A DNA stretch of 64,000 nucleotides from Bacillota bacterium (GTDB lineage: Bacteria > Bacillota > Clostridia > Lachnospirales > Lachnospiraceae), in contig JAEZGK010000038.1 in NCBI GenBank assembly GCA_023437365.1, positions 17,454-81,453 on the forward strand. Reading direction: 5' to 3'. Numbering within the stretch: the first letter of the stretch is position 1; the number at the start of each line of letters is the position of its first letter. The translations under genes were made by a program, and so were the position numbers. The notes under the pieces were generated by a model that was given only the letters and a program-made list of their open reading frames with translations, made no database searches and was not told where the DNA came from. Below, in pieces: positions 7,002 through 16,157 of this stretch.

Positions 7002-7546
7002 TCTTCCTCTGCTTCGATCTTGAAATCCTCGATCTTCTCGGGATTCATTACCGGGAGCGCTTCAAGGGATTGTAGTCCGAAGCTTCTTAGGAATTCCTCA
7101 GTTGTCCCGAATAAAATCGGTCGTCCAGGTGCATCTAGCCGACCCATCTCACAGATCAGGTTATATTCCACCAGCTTATTTACCGCATGATCTGATTTGA
7201 CACCACGGATCGCTTCAATCTGAAGCTTGGTAATTGGCTGCTTATAGGCAATGATAGAAAGTGTTTCCAATAATACATCCGTCAGAATATGTTTTTTAGG
7301 AATATGGGTAATCTTTATGATTGTTTCATACATTTCAGGCTTCGTGCACATCTGAAATGCGCCATCCAATTCAATAATATGTACTCCACGGTCTTCATTC
7401 GCGTAACGATCCATCATACTGCGGACTATTCTTCTGATAGTATCCACATCATGGTCCAATGCACCTGCGATGCGTTCCACCTCCACAGCTTCCCCCATCG
7501 TAAATAAGATTGCTTCAATCTGTGCTTCGATTATTTTCAGCTCCAT
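6977..7546 (-). CDS. scpB: Segregation and condensation protein B
   Basis: A kleisin-associated winged-helix protein that forms the bacterial condensin with Smc and ScpA. It is 189 aa, within the usual 180-200. The two winged-helix domains occupy the N-terminal and middle parts, and the typical ScpB block LETLSIIAYKQPITK is near residues 91-105. The start ATG overlaps the scpA stop (TAATG), with GGAGG ten bases upstream inside scpA, so the two are translationally coupled. The C-terminus EEEMQLKLDI is duplicated just downstream of the gene. Confidence 0.95.
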   Translation of the reverse strand: MELKIIEAQIEAILFTMGEAVEVERIAGALDHDVDTIRRIVRSMMDRYANEDRGVHIIELDGAFQMCTKPEMYETIIKITHIPKKHILTDVLLETLSIIAYKQPITKLQIEAIRGVKSDHAVNKLVEYNLICEMGRLDAPGRPILFGTTEEFLRSFGLQSLEALPVMNPEKIEDFKIEAEEEMQLKLDI

Positions 7547-8322
7547 TACAAGCTTACCTCCTCCATTTGTATGATATCAGCCGCTAGATAAGTAATGATG
7601 ATATCATCAAATAAACATTCCTGTTCAATTTTAATTCTTCCTATCTTAATCAGCTCCAGAATACCAAGGAAGGTAACGATTACCTCCATTCTACTATGCT
7701 GTGCCTCCAAAAGATTTCGGAAGGAAAATTTCTTATGTAATAAGCCGTATTCCTGTATCTGAATAAATTTGGCGTCAAGGTTAATCTCTTCCTTCTCGAT
7801 CTTTCCGAACTTGCTTCGAATCGGATCGATCTTATCAACCTGCTTTTTGACGATAGATTTGAAGATTTCATGGAGCTTTGTCAATGTCAAATCACTCAGC
7901 AGATCCTCAATATTAATATCTTCTTTATAATCGGCAATTTCCTGAGGTATCGTGGGAGGCTTGAACATAACACGAGAGGCATCCAGCTCTCTGTCCTTCA
8001 ACTCCTCGGAGATATACTTATACATCTTATATTCCAACAGACGCGCAACCAATTCCTGTCTGGGATCCATGGCTTCTTCTTCCTCTGTCTCCTCTACCGG
8101 CAGCAGCATCTTCGACTTAATATTCACCAGTGTTGCAGCCATAACCAAAAATTCGCTCATAACCTCAAGATTTTTGGAATCCATCTGCCTGATATACTCC
8201 AGATACTGTTCCGTAATGACTACAATCGGTATATCATAGATACTTACTTTGTTTTTGTCTATCAGATGAAGCAGAAGATCCAGCGGTCCTTCAAATGCTT
8301 CCAATTTTACAGGAATACTCAT
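7546..8322 (-). CDS. scpA: Segregation and condensation protein A (kleisin)
   Basis: The kleisin subunit that bridges the Smc heads. It is 258 aa, the family length. The N-terminal EAFEGPLDLLLHLI and YLEYI blocks are diagnostic, and the C-terminal winged helix (FLGILELIKIGRI) binds Smc. RBS AAGGAG six bases before ATG 8322. It heads the scpAB pair, 64 bp after the phosphoesterase gene. Confidence 0.96.
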   Translation of the reverse strand: MSIPVKLEAFEGPLDLLLHLIDKNKVSIYDIPIVVITEQYLEYIRQMDSKNLEVMSEFLVMAATLVNIKSKMLLPVEETEEEEAMDPRQELVARLLEYKMYKYISEELKDRELDASRVMFKPPTIPQEIADYKEDINIEDLLSDLTLTKLHEIFKSIVKKQVDKIDPIRSKFGKIEKEEINLDAKFIQIQEYGLLHKKFSFRNLLEAQHSRMEVIVTFLGILELIKIGRIKIEQECLFDDIIITYLAADIIQMEEVSL

Positions 8323-8386
8323 AATTCTCCTTCCCCAAAGCTGCTTCCTCAGCCACTTAGGTTATCTCAATTATTTTGAATTATTA

Positions 8387-9268
8387 TCACGAGAGCTCTA
8401 CATATACCAGCTCAGGAATATTGAAAATTCTCGGCATGATTGAATGAGAACCGAGTCCTCTGGATACGATCAACTGACTTTTTTGATACTCATGCTTCCC
8501 GGAATCATATTTGGGAAAGAATTTCGCTTGCGGCGATAGCACACCTCCGATTCCCGGAAGTCTCATCATTCCTCCATGCATATGACCAGAAAGGATCAGA
8601 TCTGCCCCCCATTCGGCATAGTTTTGAAAGTAAACCGGATTGTGGGCTATCAAAAGCTGATATTCCTTTTTTGCACTCTGTCCAAGCAGGGAAGAAAGAT
8701 AGTCCTGCGCCATTTCCTTCTTTGTCTGAAAGCCAAAATAATCCTCACCGATGGACACACCGGTAATGCGAAGCTTCTCACCCTTCCCTTCCAGAGTGAC
8801 GCTTTCATTGTCCAGAAAAATAACTCCCTTTTTTCTTAAACACTTCTTGAATTCAACCCAGGAATGATAGTAAGCCGCCTCTTCCTCAGTATGCTCAGCC
8901 TTTCCGATCTGTTCCATCCGTTGTTCATGATTGCCGTAAGCATAAATAATTTTGTACTTATTTGATAGCTTGTCCAATAAAGTAAAAGCGTTACCGGGAT
9001 AGCTGGCAGCCCTTTTATTAATCATATCCCCGGCAACAATAATAAAATCCGGCTTGAGGGAATCAATCCGTTTGATCAAACGCTGGTTAGCTGATCCAAA
9101 GGTACGGTTATGCAGGTCTGCAAGCAGGACTAATCTAGTTGGATGCAACGCTGGTAAAGGCTGATTGTATTTTATCCGGTACTTTTTAGTCATCAATAGC
9201 CGCTGTTCTATGAAAATCCACAGAATAAGCAATACGATAATCCCATAGATTATATTTTCCTTCGGCAT
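8387..9268 (-). CDS. Membrane-anchored metallophosphoesterase (YaeI/YkuE-like)
   Basis: A 293-aa calcineurin-like phosphoesterase. An N-terminal transmembrane helix (residues about 6-24) places the catalytic domain outside the membrane or at its surface. Metal-binding motifs appear in order: DLH at 51-53, GD at 80-81, GNHE at 113-116, a later H in AHNP, and GHMHGG near 230. Relatives include YkuE (linked to lipoteichoic-acid or UDP-sugar phosphoester turnover) and YaeI. The substrate cannot be inferred. RBS AAAGGAG precedes ATG 9268, and a promoter candidate lies at 9432-9461. Confidence 0.82.
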   Translation of the reverse strand: MPKENIIYGIIVLLILWIFIEQRLLMTKKYRIKYNQPLPALHPTRLVLLADLHNRTFGSANQRLIKRIDSLKPDFIIVAGDMINKRAASYPGNAFTLLDKLSNKYKIIYAYGNHEQRMEQIGKAEHTEEEAAYYHSWVEFKKCLRKKGVIFLDNESVTLEGKGEKLRITGVSIGEDYFGFQTKKEMAQDYLSSLLGQSAKKEYQLLIAHNPVYFQNYAEWGADLILSGHMHGGMMRLPGIGGVLSPQAKFFPKYDSGKHEYQKSQLIVSRGLGSHSIMPRIFNIPELVYVELS

Positions 9269-9431
9269 ATTCGGCTCCTTTATTTAAAATTATACCAACA
9301 ATGTTTTACGCAAGATTATATCATGCATTATATGTGATCACACAATACTATATCCTTGATAATGAGAACTCATTATTATTTCCTCATGGAAATCGTATTC
9401 CTGATATTTTCTGCGCTCACTTTGCTTTATT

Positions 9432-9461
9432 ATCATATACTAGATGGAGGCAAAGTGTCAA
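9432..9461 (-). promoter_or_regulatory. Sigma-A-like promoter for the metallophosphoesterase gene
   Basis: On the minus strand TTGACA (9456-9461), an 18-base spacer and TATGAT (9432-9437). It predicts a leader of roughly 155 bases before ATG 9268. Confidence 0.5.
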
Positions 9462-9500
9462 TAAGCTTCGGATGAAAACAGGGCTTCAGCAATACCAGCA

Positions 9501-9718
9501 AAAGGGGCTGTTGCAAAACACCTTGAATAGTAACGAGTAAGGATACAGGCATCCCTAACACACTGGTTCCCTGACATCCTGCCGATATGGTTTGTCATAA
9601 TCGAACATAAATGTTCGCTTCTGATTAAACAATATCGACAAGCTGTCCGGCAAACAGTGCATGACGGGATGCCTGTATCCTTACTCTGGCTATCTACGTG
9701 TTTTGCAACAGCCCCTTT
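9501..9718. repeat. 218-bp nested palindromic element (MITE-like or giant terminator)
   Basis: Perfect 21-bp terminal inverted repeats (9501-9521 and 9698-9718, starting AAAGGGGCTGTTGC) enclose a second perfect 21-bp inverted repeat (9535-9555 and 9666-9686). Further short palindromes sit in the centre, such as CGAACATaaATGTTCG near 9602. No ORF and no clear target-site duplication. It lies just past the carboxypeptidase stop. The outer arm resembles the stem of several terminators in this window, so it may be a terminator that has grown or a small non-autonomous element. Confidence 0.75.
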
Positions 9719-9739
9719 GAACCTGTAAGCTGAACGTTT

Positions 9740-10969
9740 CTATTTTCCCATAAAATACTTTTTCAAGGTCTTTATGAAATAATCCTTTAATTTTGCTTTG
9801 TTTATCTCCTCGGAAGCTAATATGTCAACACTTCCGATCTTATCATTTCCAAAGTAATAGGTGATTTCTCCTATCTTTGCCCCCTTAGCCACCGGTGCCT
9901 CAATCGTCTCATATAGGGTCACTTCCTTGCGAATATCATTTGCACTCTTTCCCTTGGTACACAGATAGGAAAAATTCTTTTCTATCTGTCCTTGCACCTT
10001 GTCACTGACGCCTTTGCTGACCTTAACCGGATCAAGTACCGTATCTTTATTCTCATCTACATAGATACTATAGTTGGCAAAACCGTAATTCAGAAGCTTG
10101 GAAGCCTCCTGAAAACGCGTTTTCGTATCCGGTGCTGCCAATACCACAGCAATCAGGTCCATATTATTCTTCTTCGCAGTTGCGGAAAGACAATATTTTG
10201 CCAAACTGGTGGAACCAGTCTTCAGTCCTGTAATGCCCTGGTAAAATCGAACCAACTTATTGGTATTGGAAAGTCCGAATTCGCTTTCTCCTCGTTTGGT
10301 CTTGTGAGTAATGGTATCCATCCACACGGTGGAATACTTACTGATATCCGGGTGCTTTGTGATAAGCTCCCTGGACATCAACGCAACATCATAGGCCGAG
10401 GAATAGTGATTATCCGTATCCAGACCACAGCAGTTGACGAAATTCGTATTGTTCATACCAAGCTCTTTCGCCTTGCTATTCATCCTTGCCACGAATTCTT
10501 CCTCGGAACCGGCGATAAATTCAGCCATTGCAACAGAGGCATCATTTGCACTGGCGATACTGATGCATTTCAGCATCGTATCGACATTTTGAGTCTCATT
10601 GGGTTCAAGATAAACCTGAGAACCACCCATAGAAGCTGCATATTCGGATACAGACACCTGATCGGTCAGAGAAATCTGGCCCGAATCAATCGCTTCAAAG
10701 ATCAAAAGCAGTGTCATGATTTTTGTGATACTTGCAGGTTTTCTGCGTTCGTCCTTATTCTTTTCGTAAATGATTTTTCCGGTAGAGCCTTCAATCAGAA
10801 CAGCGGAAGGCGAATCTATATCCAGCTGTGCGTCAGCCTTTGCTGTAACCGTTAAAGCCTCCCCTTCTTTCTTATCTATCGTATTTCTTACACTGGCATC
10901 CGATTGGTATGGACTGAAAAGCAGAAGAAGCATGGAACATATGAGGATAACTGCACTTAACTTTTTCAT
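9740..10969 (-). CDS. D-alanyl-D-alanine carboxypeptidase (penicillin-binding protein 5 family, S11)
   Basis: A serine peptidase that trims D-Ala from peptidoglycan pentapeptides. Counted from ATG 10969 it is 409 aa. A signal peptide covers about residues 1-25 (MKKLSAV, then a long leucine run). The three penicillin-binding motifs are intact: S80-I-T-K83, S140-A-N142 and K250-T-G252. The C-terminal domain ends in a basic amphipathic tail (KDYFIKTLKKYF), as in membrane-associated DacA/DacF. Start: GGAG five bases before ATG 10969 beats the upstream in-frame ATG at 10990. It could be the sporulation paralog DacF or vegetative DacA; sequence does not decide. Confidence 0.92.
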   Translation of the reverse strand: MKKLSAVILICSMLLLLFSPYQSDASVRNTIDKKEGEALTVTAKADAQLDIDSPSAVLIEGSTGKIIYEKNKDERRKPASITKIMTLLLIFEAIDSGQISLTDQVSVSEYAASMGGSQVYLEPNETQNVDTMLKCISIASANDASVAMAEFIAGSEEEFVARMNSKAKELGMNNTNFVNCCGLDTDNHYSSAYDVALMSRELITKHPDISKYSTVWMDTITHKTKRGESEFGLSNTNKLVRFYQGITGLKTGSTSLAKYCLSATAKKNNMDLIAVVLAAPDTKTRFQEASKLLNYGFANYSIYVDENKDTVLDPVKVSKGVSDKVQGQIEKNFSYLCTKGKSANDIRKEVTLYETIEAPVAKGAKIGEITYYFGNDKIGSVDILASEEINKAKLKDYFIKTLKKYFMGK

Positions 10970-11145
10970 CATAACTCCATAAAAAAGCATTATTACTATT
11001 TTAATCCATGCCCAGCGCTTTTAGACCAATCCTACGATAAATTGTCTCAGTTTCTTATGCTGTGATCTATCAACACAGTTTCTGGTACTCTGTTCAACGA
11101 TCTCAGCTTACAATAATCGAATAAATTACCTTCCTTTCATACTGT

Positions 11146-12411
11146 TTAAAGCTTCTGTGCAGATGGCCAGTGATAGAACAAGGCTGTCATAAGCATACCA
11201 ATCAGCAATAATAGAATACACAGGACAAAGGGAAGTATTTTGGAGATATCACTCAGCAGTCCTCCTATGTATCCAAAGGGTACACTCACCAGCATTACTG
11301 TAGTCTGAAGCAAAGCCATGATAGTTGAGCGTTCTGTCGGATCAACATGAATCGCAACCAGAGATTCTCGTAATGTCGCCAGTACTGCGAGTCCCAAAGC
11401 CTCAAAAATCAAGGAAATAGATAATATGATATATCCCAATACACCTGTGTCCGTGATTGAAATCAGTAATAAACAACTGATGATGGAACTAAGGAAGCCT
11501 CCATATAACGGCCATTTGAGTTTCGATTGATTGATATGAGCAATGACCGTGAAGAAAAGCAATATGGATAATATGCTTCGTGCCATAGGAAAAATCGGTA
11601 ATAGGGTATCCGGGATACCGATTCGGCGGGAAGCGATAATCTGCCAGAAGGTCATTCCAAGCATACCGACGATTTCTACCAGGATACTGATTACGATGGC
11701 AAAAATAGTCCCCCGGGAGGTTACAATCTTATGTACAGCACTTTTGTATCCGGACAACATTTCGCTCCAGGGGACGGTTCGGGAAGCCTCCTGTCTGATT
11801 TTACCAACCGCTGTCTCCTTAGAAAATTTATATAGGATGAGTAGCTTTACTGTCATGATAATAAAAGCATTGATATAAAGAATTCGTATCGCCGGAGTCA
11901 GGGTCAGTTTTGCTACCAGAATTGAGGAAATCGGCGCAAATAAAGCAGAAAGATTACCTGCAATCATTACCCAGGAATAGATTTGGGTAATTTTGTCCTT
12001 AGGTGCATCCTCAATCAGAAGGCAGTCCCAGGAAACCGTAGTAATCTTCATTGTTCCATTGAGTACTGCAGCTACAACAAAGAACCAAAAGCCCTGGCTG
12101 AAGGCCCAGATCAGGCACGGCAGGCTCCAGGCCAGAAAATCAAATAACATGGTACTCTTCCTGCGTCCCAGTTTATCAATGATGGCTCCGGATAAAAATG
12201 CACATATCATTTGGGAAAACATATAAATAGAGGTTACTATTCCCACCTGTACATCATTCATACCGAAGGAAAGCATATATACCGAAGCATAGGGCAGACA
12301 CAGGTTCATGGATAGCCCCCATAAGGGCTCGGTATAAACACACGCACGCGGGTTACCACGCAGTTCGAATAGGGTACGCAACAACGGATGTTTTAAAAGT
12401 AAGTCCTTCAT
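11146..12411 (-). CDS. MFS transporter
   Basis: A 421-aa protein with about 12 hydrophobic segments and the MFS loop 2-3 motif GAIIDKLGRRKS near residues 76-87. Its closest general resemblance is to drug- or sugar-type exporters of the major facilitator superfamily. The substrate is unknown. The RBS (AAGGA) is unusually far, about 13 bases, from ATG 12411. The gene stands alone: the 5' side is a gene-free region with a terminator at 12607-12648, and the 3' side faces the carboxypeptidase gene. Confidence 0.8.
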   Translation of the reverse strand: MKDLLLKHPLLRTLFELRGNPRACVYTEPLWGLSMNLCLPYASVYMLSFGMNDVQVGIVTSIYMFSQMICAFLSGAIIDKLGRRKSTMLFDFLAWSLPCLIWAFSQGFWFFVVAAVLNGTMKITTVSWDCLLIEDAPKDKITQIYSWVMIAGNLSALFAPISSILVAKLTLTPAIRILYINAFIIMTVKLLILYKFSKETAVGKIRQEASRTVPWSEMLSGYKSAVHKIVTSRGTIFAIVISILVEIVGMLGMTFWQIIASRRIGIPDTLLPIFPMARSILSILLFFTVIAHINQSKLKWPLYGGFLSSIISCLLLISITDTGVLGYIILSISLIFEALGLAVLATLRESLVAIHVDPTERSTIMALLQTTVMLVSVPFGYIGGLLSDISKILPFVLCILLLLIGMLMTALFYHWPSAQKL

Positions 12412-12606
12412 AGTATTTTAAATGTCCTTTCATGATGCCTAAATCAATTTCGTAATAAAGTGTGTCACGACATCTCGTATTCAATCATTTTATCATATGA
12501 GTGTTTTGTATTCAATCAATGAATCATCTGATTTGCTCTCCAGTCCTCCTAAATGGCACAAATCGGTTAATGATAAGAATATAAGATAATAATAAATCAC
12601 ACAGAA

Positions 12607-12648
12607 AAAATGTCTCAACCCATACTATAAATATGAGTTGAGACATTT
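12607..12648 (-). terminator. Intrinsic terminator after the chemoreceptor gene
   Basis: AAAATGTCTCAAC pairs with GTTGAGACATTTT around an internal CATA/TATG stem. A-rich and T-rich flanks on both sides make it usable in both directions. It ends the long unit that finishes with the chemoreceptor at 12790. Confidence 0.75.
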
Positions 12649-12682
12649 TATGTATCTTTTTCCTAGCTCACTGTCAATTTCG

Positions 12683-12731
12683 GTCACTACGCTGTGCTCT
12701 ATAATAAGTCATTACGCTGTGCTCTATAATA
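12683..12731. repeat. Two 24-bp direct repeats
   Basis: The units at 12683-12706 and 12708-12731 (gtcaYtacgctgtgctctat...) differ at one base. They lie in the 378-bp gene-free gap between the chemoreceptor and MFS genes, next to the terminator. No function can be assigned. Confidence 0.75.
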
Positions 12732-12789
12732 CATACCATGATGTCCTCAAACGGTGTAAATGCCAAGCATATCAATGCTTAAGTTTATA

Positions 12790-14472
12790 TTAGCTATTAA
12801 ATTTTCTTAACTTCATCCTTTGAAGTAATGTTCTTAATAAGTCCGACTGTGCTGTCAGCTGTTCACTGGCTGCTGCGCTTTGCTGGGCTGTGGCAGAATT
12901 CATTCTGATGATATCAGAGACATTACTAATCTGAGCTATGACATATTCTACTGCTTTATGCTGCTTATTAGTTTCTTCCAAGATATGATTTACTGCATCA
13001 GCTGCCACATCAATATGCTCTTCGGTATCGTTTAATACCTTAGCTGTAAGCTTTACTTCTTTATCTCCCTTCTGAACAGCATCCAGGGTAGCCAGGATCA
13101 TCTTTTCTGTCTGCTTTGATGCTGCAGAACATTTTTCTGCAAGCTTTGCCACTTCATTTGCAACAACTGTGAAGCCCTTTCCGGCATCACCTGCTCTGGC
13201 GGCTTCAATCTGAGCATTGAGCGCCAGAAGATTTGTCTGTTCTGCAATATCGTTGATATCCTGAAGAACCAAGGAAATCTGTTTGCTGGTATCATTGATG
13301 ACCGACATGGTAGTAACTAATCCATTCATCTTGTCCCGGCCAATCTCTGCACTGCTGCGCGCACTTCTTGTGAGCTTATCCGCCGTCTCACATAAAGCCT
13401 CGTTGGATTTGGCATTCGATGAGATAGTTTGGATTGATGCGGATATTTCATTCATTGCATTGCTTTGTTCGGAGGTTCCCTCGGCCAGGTTCATTGCTCC
13501 CTCCGATACCTGTGTAGCTCCGGCATAGACCTCGTTGGAGGCCTGATCAATCTGCTGAAATACCTCATTCAGAAAATCCAAAATACTGGTCAGGGATATC
13601 TGAATCGGTTTGAAATCACCCAAATAATCCTGATTCATTTCAATGGACAGATCGTTGTCTACAATATGCTGTAGCTTGTTTGAGATATCATAAATATATG
13701 CCTTCAAGACCTCTACTGTGTCACGTAAGCCTTCAGCTAAGGTTCCAATCTCGTTATCAGATTCCTTTGAAATTTTTACATTAAGATTACCTTGTGCAAT
13801 TTCCTGTGATGCTGAGGTTAACTTTTTCAATGGATCACAGATTTCACGAATCACCTTATTAATTCTTCTTATAATTGTAAGTAATATATAAGCCATGATC
13901 AGGATCATTACTATCATTACTATAAGACTGATCACCAAGGATTGCCTGCTGTAAGCAGTACCCTGCTTGCTCATAAAGGTAAACAGACTGCTGATAGAGC
14001 TTTCGACTTCTTTGGCTAAACCTGTTGCCTCGTCGCTGTATAGCTTCCTTGAATTATACTTACCGGAAGCCTTTTCATATTCTACAATGCTGTCTTTGAT
14101 CTGAAGATAATTGTCAAGAAGAAGCACAATTTTATTATAATCCTTCCTGCTTTCTGCTTTCTTCATGATTTTCGATAAGTTTTTCATTTCCTTTGACAAT
14201 TCCTCAGATATGGTATCGATTCGATTAAAGCTATCCGCCTGAGTAGCGGCTGTTGAATCATATAACAGATATCTTAGTTCCGCATGAAGAGAATTGAACT
14301 TCAATTCAAGACTACCAACCTTACCCTGGCCTGAACCGTACACTTCAAATACAGATTTATTGACTAAAGTAATTGTCATGGTTAATGCAAATAATAATAC
14401 AATCAATGCGGATAAACTTAGGATTGCTTTGTAAAAGGAATAGGTAAGCTGCCCACTCACACTACTTTTCAT
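12790..14472 (-). CDS. Methyl-accepting chemotaxis protein (four-helix-bundle sensor)
   Basis: A transmembrane chemoreceptor of about 560 aa. TM1 is near residues 14-36. The extracellular part of about 140 residues is helical and heptad-rich, as in 4HB sensor domains. TM2 is near 177-199, followed by HAMP. The signalling hairpin tip contains EQTNLLALNAQIEAARAG, which contacts CheA/CheW. Start: AGGAG six bases before ATG 14472; the in-frame ATG at 14529 is less likely. It follows the HAD gene by 67 bp with no terminator, so it is likely the last gene of the ABC transporter/two-component unit and may report the same nutrient. Confidence 0.93.
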   Translation of the reverse strand: MKSSVSGQLTYSFYKAILSLSALIVLLFALTMTITLVNKSVFEVYGSGQGKVGSLELKFNSLHAELRYLLYDSTAATQADSFNRIDTISEELSKEMKNLSKIMKKAESRKDYNKIVLLLDNYLQIKDSIVEYEKASGKYNSRKLYSDEATGLAKEVESSISSLFTFMSKQGTAYSRQSLVISLIVMIVMILIMAYILLTIIRRINKVIREICDPLKKLTSASQEIAQGNLNVKISKESDNEIGTLAEGLRDTVEVLKAYIYDISNKLQHIVDNDLSIEMNQDYLGDFKPIQISLTSILDFLNEVFQQIDQASNEVYAGATQVSEGAMNLAEGTSEQSNAMNEISASIQTISSNAKSNEALCETADKLTRSARSSAEIGRDKMNGLVTTMSVINDTSKQISLVLQDINDIAEQTNLLALNAQIEAARAGDAGKGFTVVANEVAKLAEKCSAASKQTEKMILATLDAVQKGDKEVKLTAKVLNDTEEHIDVAADAVNHILEETNKQHKAVEYVIAQISNVSDIIRMNSATAQQSAAASEQLTAQSDLLRTLLQRMKLRKFNS

Positions 14473-14539
14473 GATTTTCTCCTGTCTTTTTACAATTACA
14501 GAATTCTCTCGTATTTTTCTTCTCTTCATATATTATACC

Positions 14540-15346
14540 TCACGTTATAATATTGTATATGACGTCAGCAATTGCACTTTCATCGTTATTGACCGTAATT
14601 CTATCTGCTATTTTTTTTAATGAAGATATTGCATTTTGCGTGGCAATGCCAACATCCGCAGCCTGCAGCATTTCGATATCATTATAATAATCTCCCACTG
14701 CATAGATCTTATAGTGATCGCCCATTCTTTTCTTGATCGACGTTAATGCGCTACCCTTATTGACTCCAAAGGGTAAGCATTCAAGATACAGCTCGGACGA
14801 AAACACCCTATGAAGCTCTTTTTCAAGTCCATACTCATCTATTTTGCCATTCAATTTTTTTAATTCCTCCGGCTTTCCGCAAAACAGGATTTTAATCCAG
14901 GAGAGATCGATAATTTCCTCGATCCGGCAAAATTCACAGGGCTGATGGATCTCAATAATATATGGAATCACTTGTGATTTTGGAGAGATAAAATAGCACA
15001 TTTCAGGGCAATAAACCTGAATTGATATTTCAATAAATTCCGAAAGACAATGCTTCAGAAAAGTTAATAGTTTCAATTTGGATAATTCTTGAATCGATAG
15101 AAACTGTTTTGTTTCAAAATCAAAAATACCGCAACCATTATATAAGATACAAGGTGCATTCACTTTGACATCCCCTAGAAACAGCACAGAATTTCTCTGG
15201 CTTCTCCCGGTAGCAATGCCAAATAATCCACCATTATCTATAAAATAATGAATTGCTTCCTGGTTTTCCCTTGAAACAATACTCTGAGAATTTAGCAGTG
15301 TACCATCCATATCGCTAAGCAGTAAAACATTTGAATATTTTTTCAT
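14540..15346 (-). CDS. HAD-superfamily phosphatase (Cof type)
   Basis: A 268-aa haloacid dehalogenase-type hydrolase of the Cof/IIB class, which usually dephosphorylates sugar phosphates or other small phosphoesters in the cytoplasm. Motif I DMDGT has D12 and D14. ATGRS is motif II, and GDYYNDIEML near residue 218 is motif IV. A IIB cap is inserted between them. Start: GAAGGAAG about ten bases before ATG 15346. It lies 31 bp after the response regulator, in the transporter operon, which suggests that it acts on the imported compound. Confidence 0.88.
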   Translation of the reverse strand: MKKYSNVLLLSDMDGTLLNSQSIVSRENQEAIHYFIDNGGLFGIATGRSQRNSVLFLGDVKVNAPCILYNGCGIFDFETKQFLSIQELSKLKLLTFLKHCLSEFIEISIQVYCPEMCYFISPKSQVIPYIIEIHQPCEFCRIEEIIDLSWIKILFCGKPEELKKLNGKIDEYGLEKELHRVFSSELYLECLPFGVNKGSALTSIKKRMGDHYKIYAVGDYYNDIEMLQAADVGIATQNAISSLKKIADRITVNNDESAIADVIYNIIT

Positions 15347-15377
15347 CTGTAGCCATCTTCCTTCTGTCAGCAAGCGG

Positions 15378-16157
15378 TTAGTTACGTTTTTTGATAAAGC
15401 CTGTGGGAGACATCGACGTATAACGTTTAAATACCGTGCAAAAATGCTTATAATCTGTGAAGCCTGTCAAATCAGATATCTCATAAACACGATATTTTCC
15501 GGCACTTAGTAATCGGATTGCTTGTTGGACTCGATAAGTATTTAGCAAATCAAGAAAGGAATGATTGGTCACCTCCTTAAACTTACGGCTTAAATAGCTG
15601 GCACTTACCCCCAATTCATCTGATATCGATTCGATCCCGATTTTATCCATATATTTATCCTTCATGATTTGGATGGATTTTGCCACATAACCGTTTTCTG
15701 ATTTATCCATCTCTATATAATAATTCAAGTCAGTTTTTGCAGAAGAATTCTTCACGCTTTCCAATACAAATTCGGTCTCTTTATTCATATCCAGCTCATC
15801 ATGAATCTGTTGAATCACTTCAATAATCTTATTCTCATCAATGGGTTTCAATAAGTATTCATATGCTTTTAAGGCAATTGCTCTTTTGGCATATTCAAAC
15901 TCTGCATAGCTGGTTAAGAAAACACTTTTGAATTTCACATATTCCAGTCCTTGCCGTACCATCTCAATCCCATCTAACTTAGGCATCTTGATATCCGTGA
16001 TCACAACATCCGGTTTATACTCGATAATCTTTTGCAGACCTTCTTCACCATTGGCAGCCTCAGCTACAACAACACAATCCATACTTAACCAATCAATCGT
16101 GAATACTAAGCCCTTTCGAATGATATCCTCATCTTCAGCTATTAAAACTTTAAGCAT
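15378..16157 (-). CDS. Response regulator with AraC-type DNA-binding domain (YesN-like)
   Basis: 259 aa from ATG 16157. The receiver domain is at residues 1-120, with acidic pocket E8/D9/D11, phospho-acceptor D55 and K104. A linker follows, then the AraC/XylS double helix-turn-helix at about 155-255 (GVSASYLSRKFKEVT, then TGFTDYKHFCTVFKRY). Start: AGGAGG five bases before ATG 16157, overlapping the kinase stop by eight bases, so the two are coupled. Such regulators normally activate the adjacent transporter promoter; a candidate operator lies at 21946-21982. Confidence 0.94.
   Translation of the reverse strand: MLKVLIAEDEDIIRKGLVFTIDWLSMDCVVVAEAANGEEGLQKIIEYKPDVVITDIKMPKLDGIEMVRQGLEYVKFKSVFLTSYAEFEYAKRAIALKAYEYLLKPIDENKIIEVIQQIHDELDMNKETEFVLESVKNSSAKTDLNYYIEMDKSENGYVAKSIQIMKDKYMDKIGIESISDELGVSASYLSRKFKEVTNHSFLDLLNTYRVQQAIRLLSAGKYRVYEISDLTGFTDYKHFCTVFKRYTSMSPTGFIKKRN

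Noticed and set aside
9301..9540. 79-codon plus-strand ORF
   Set aside because: No RBS or family pattern, and its 3' end runs into the nested palindrome.
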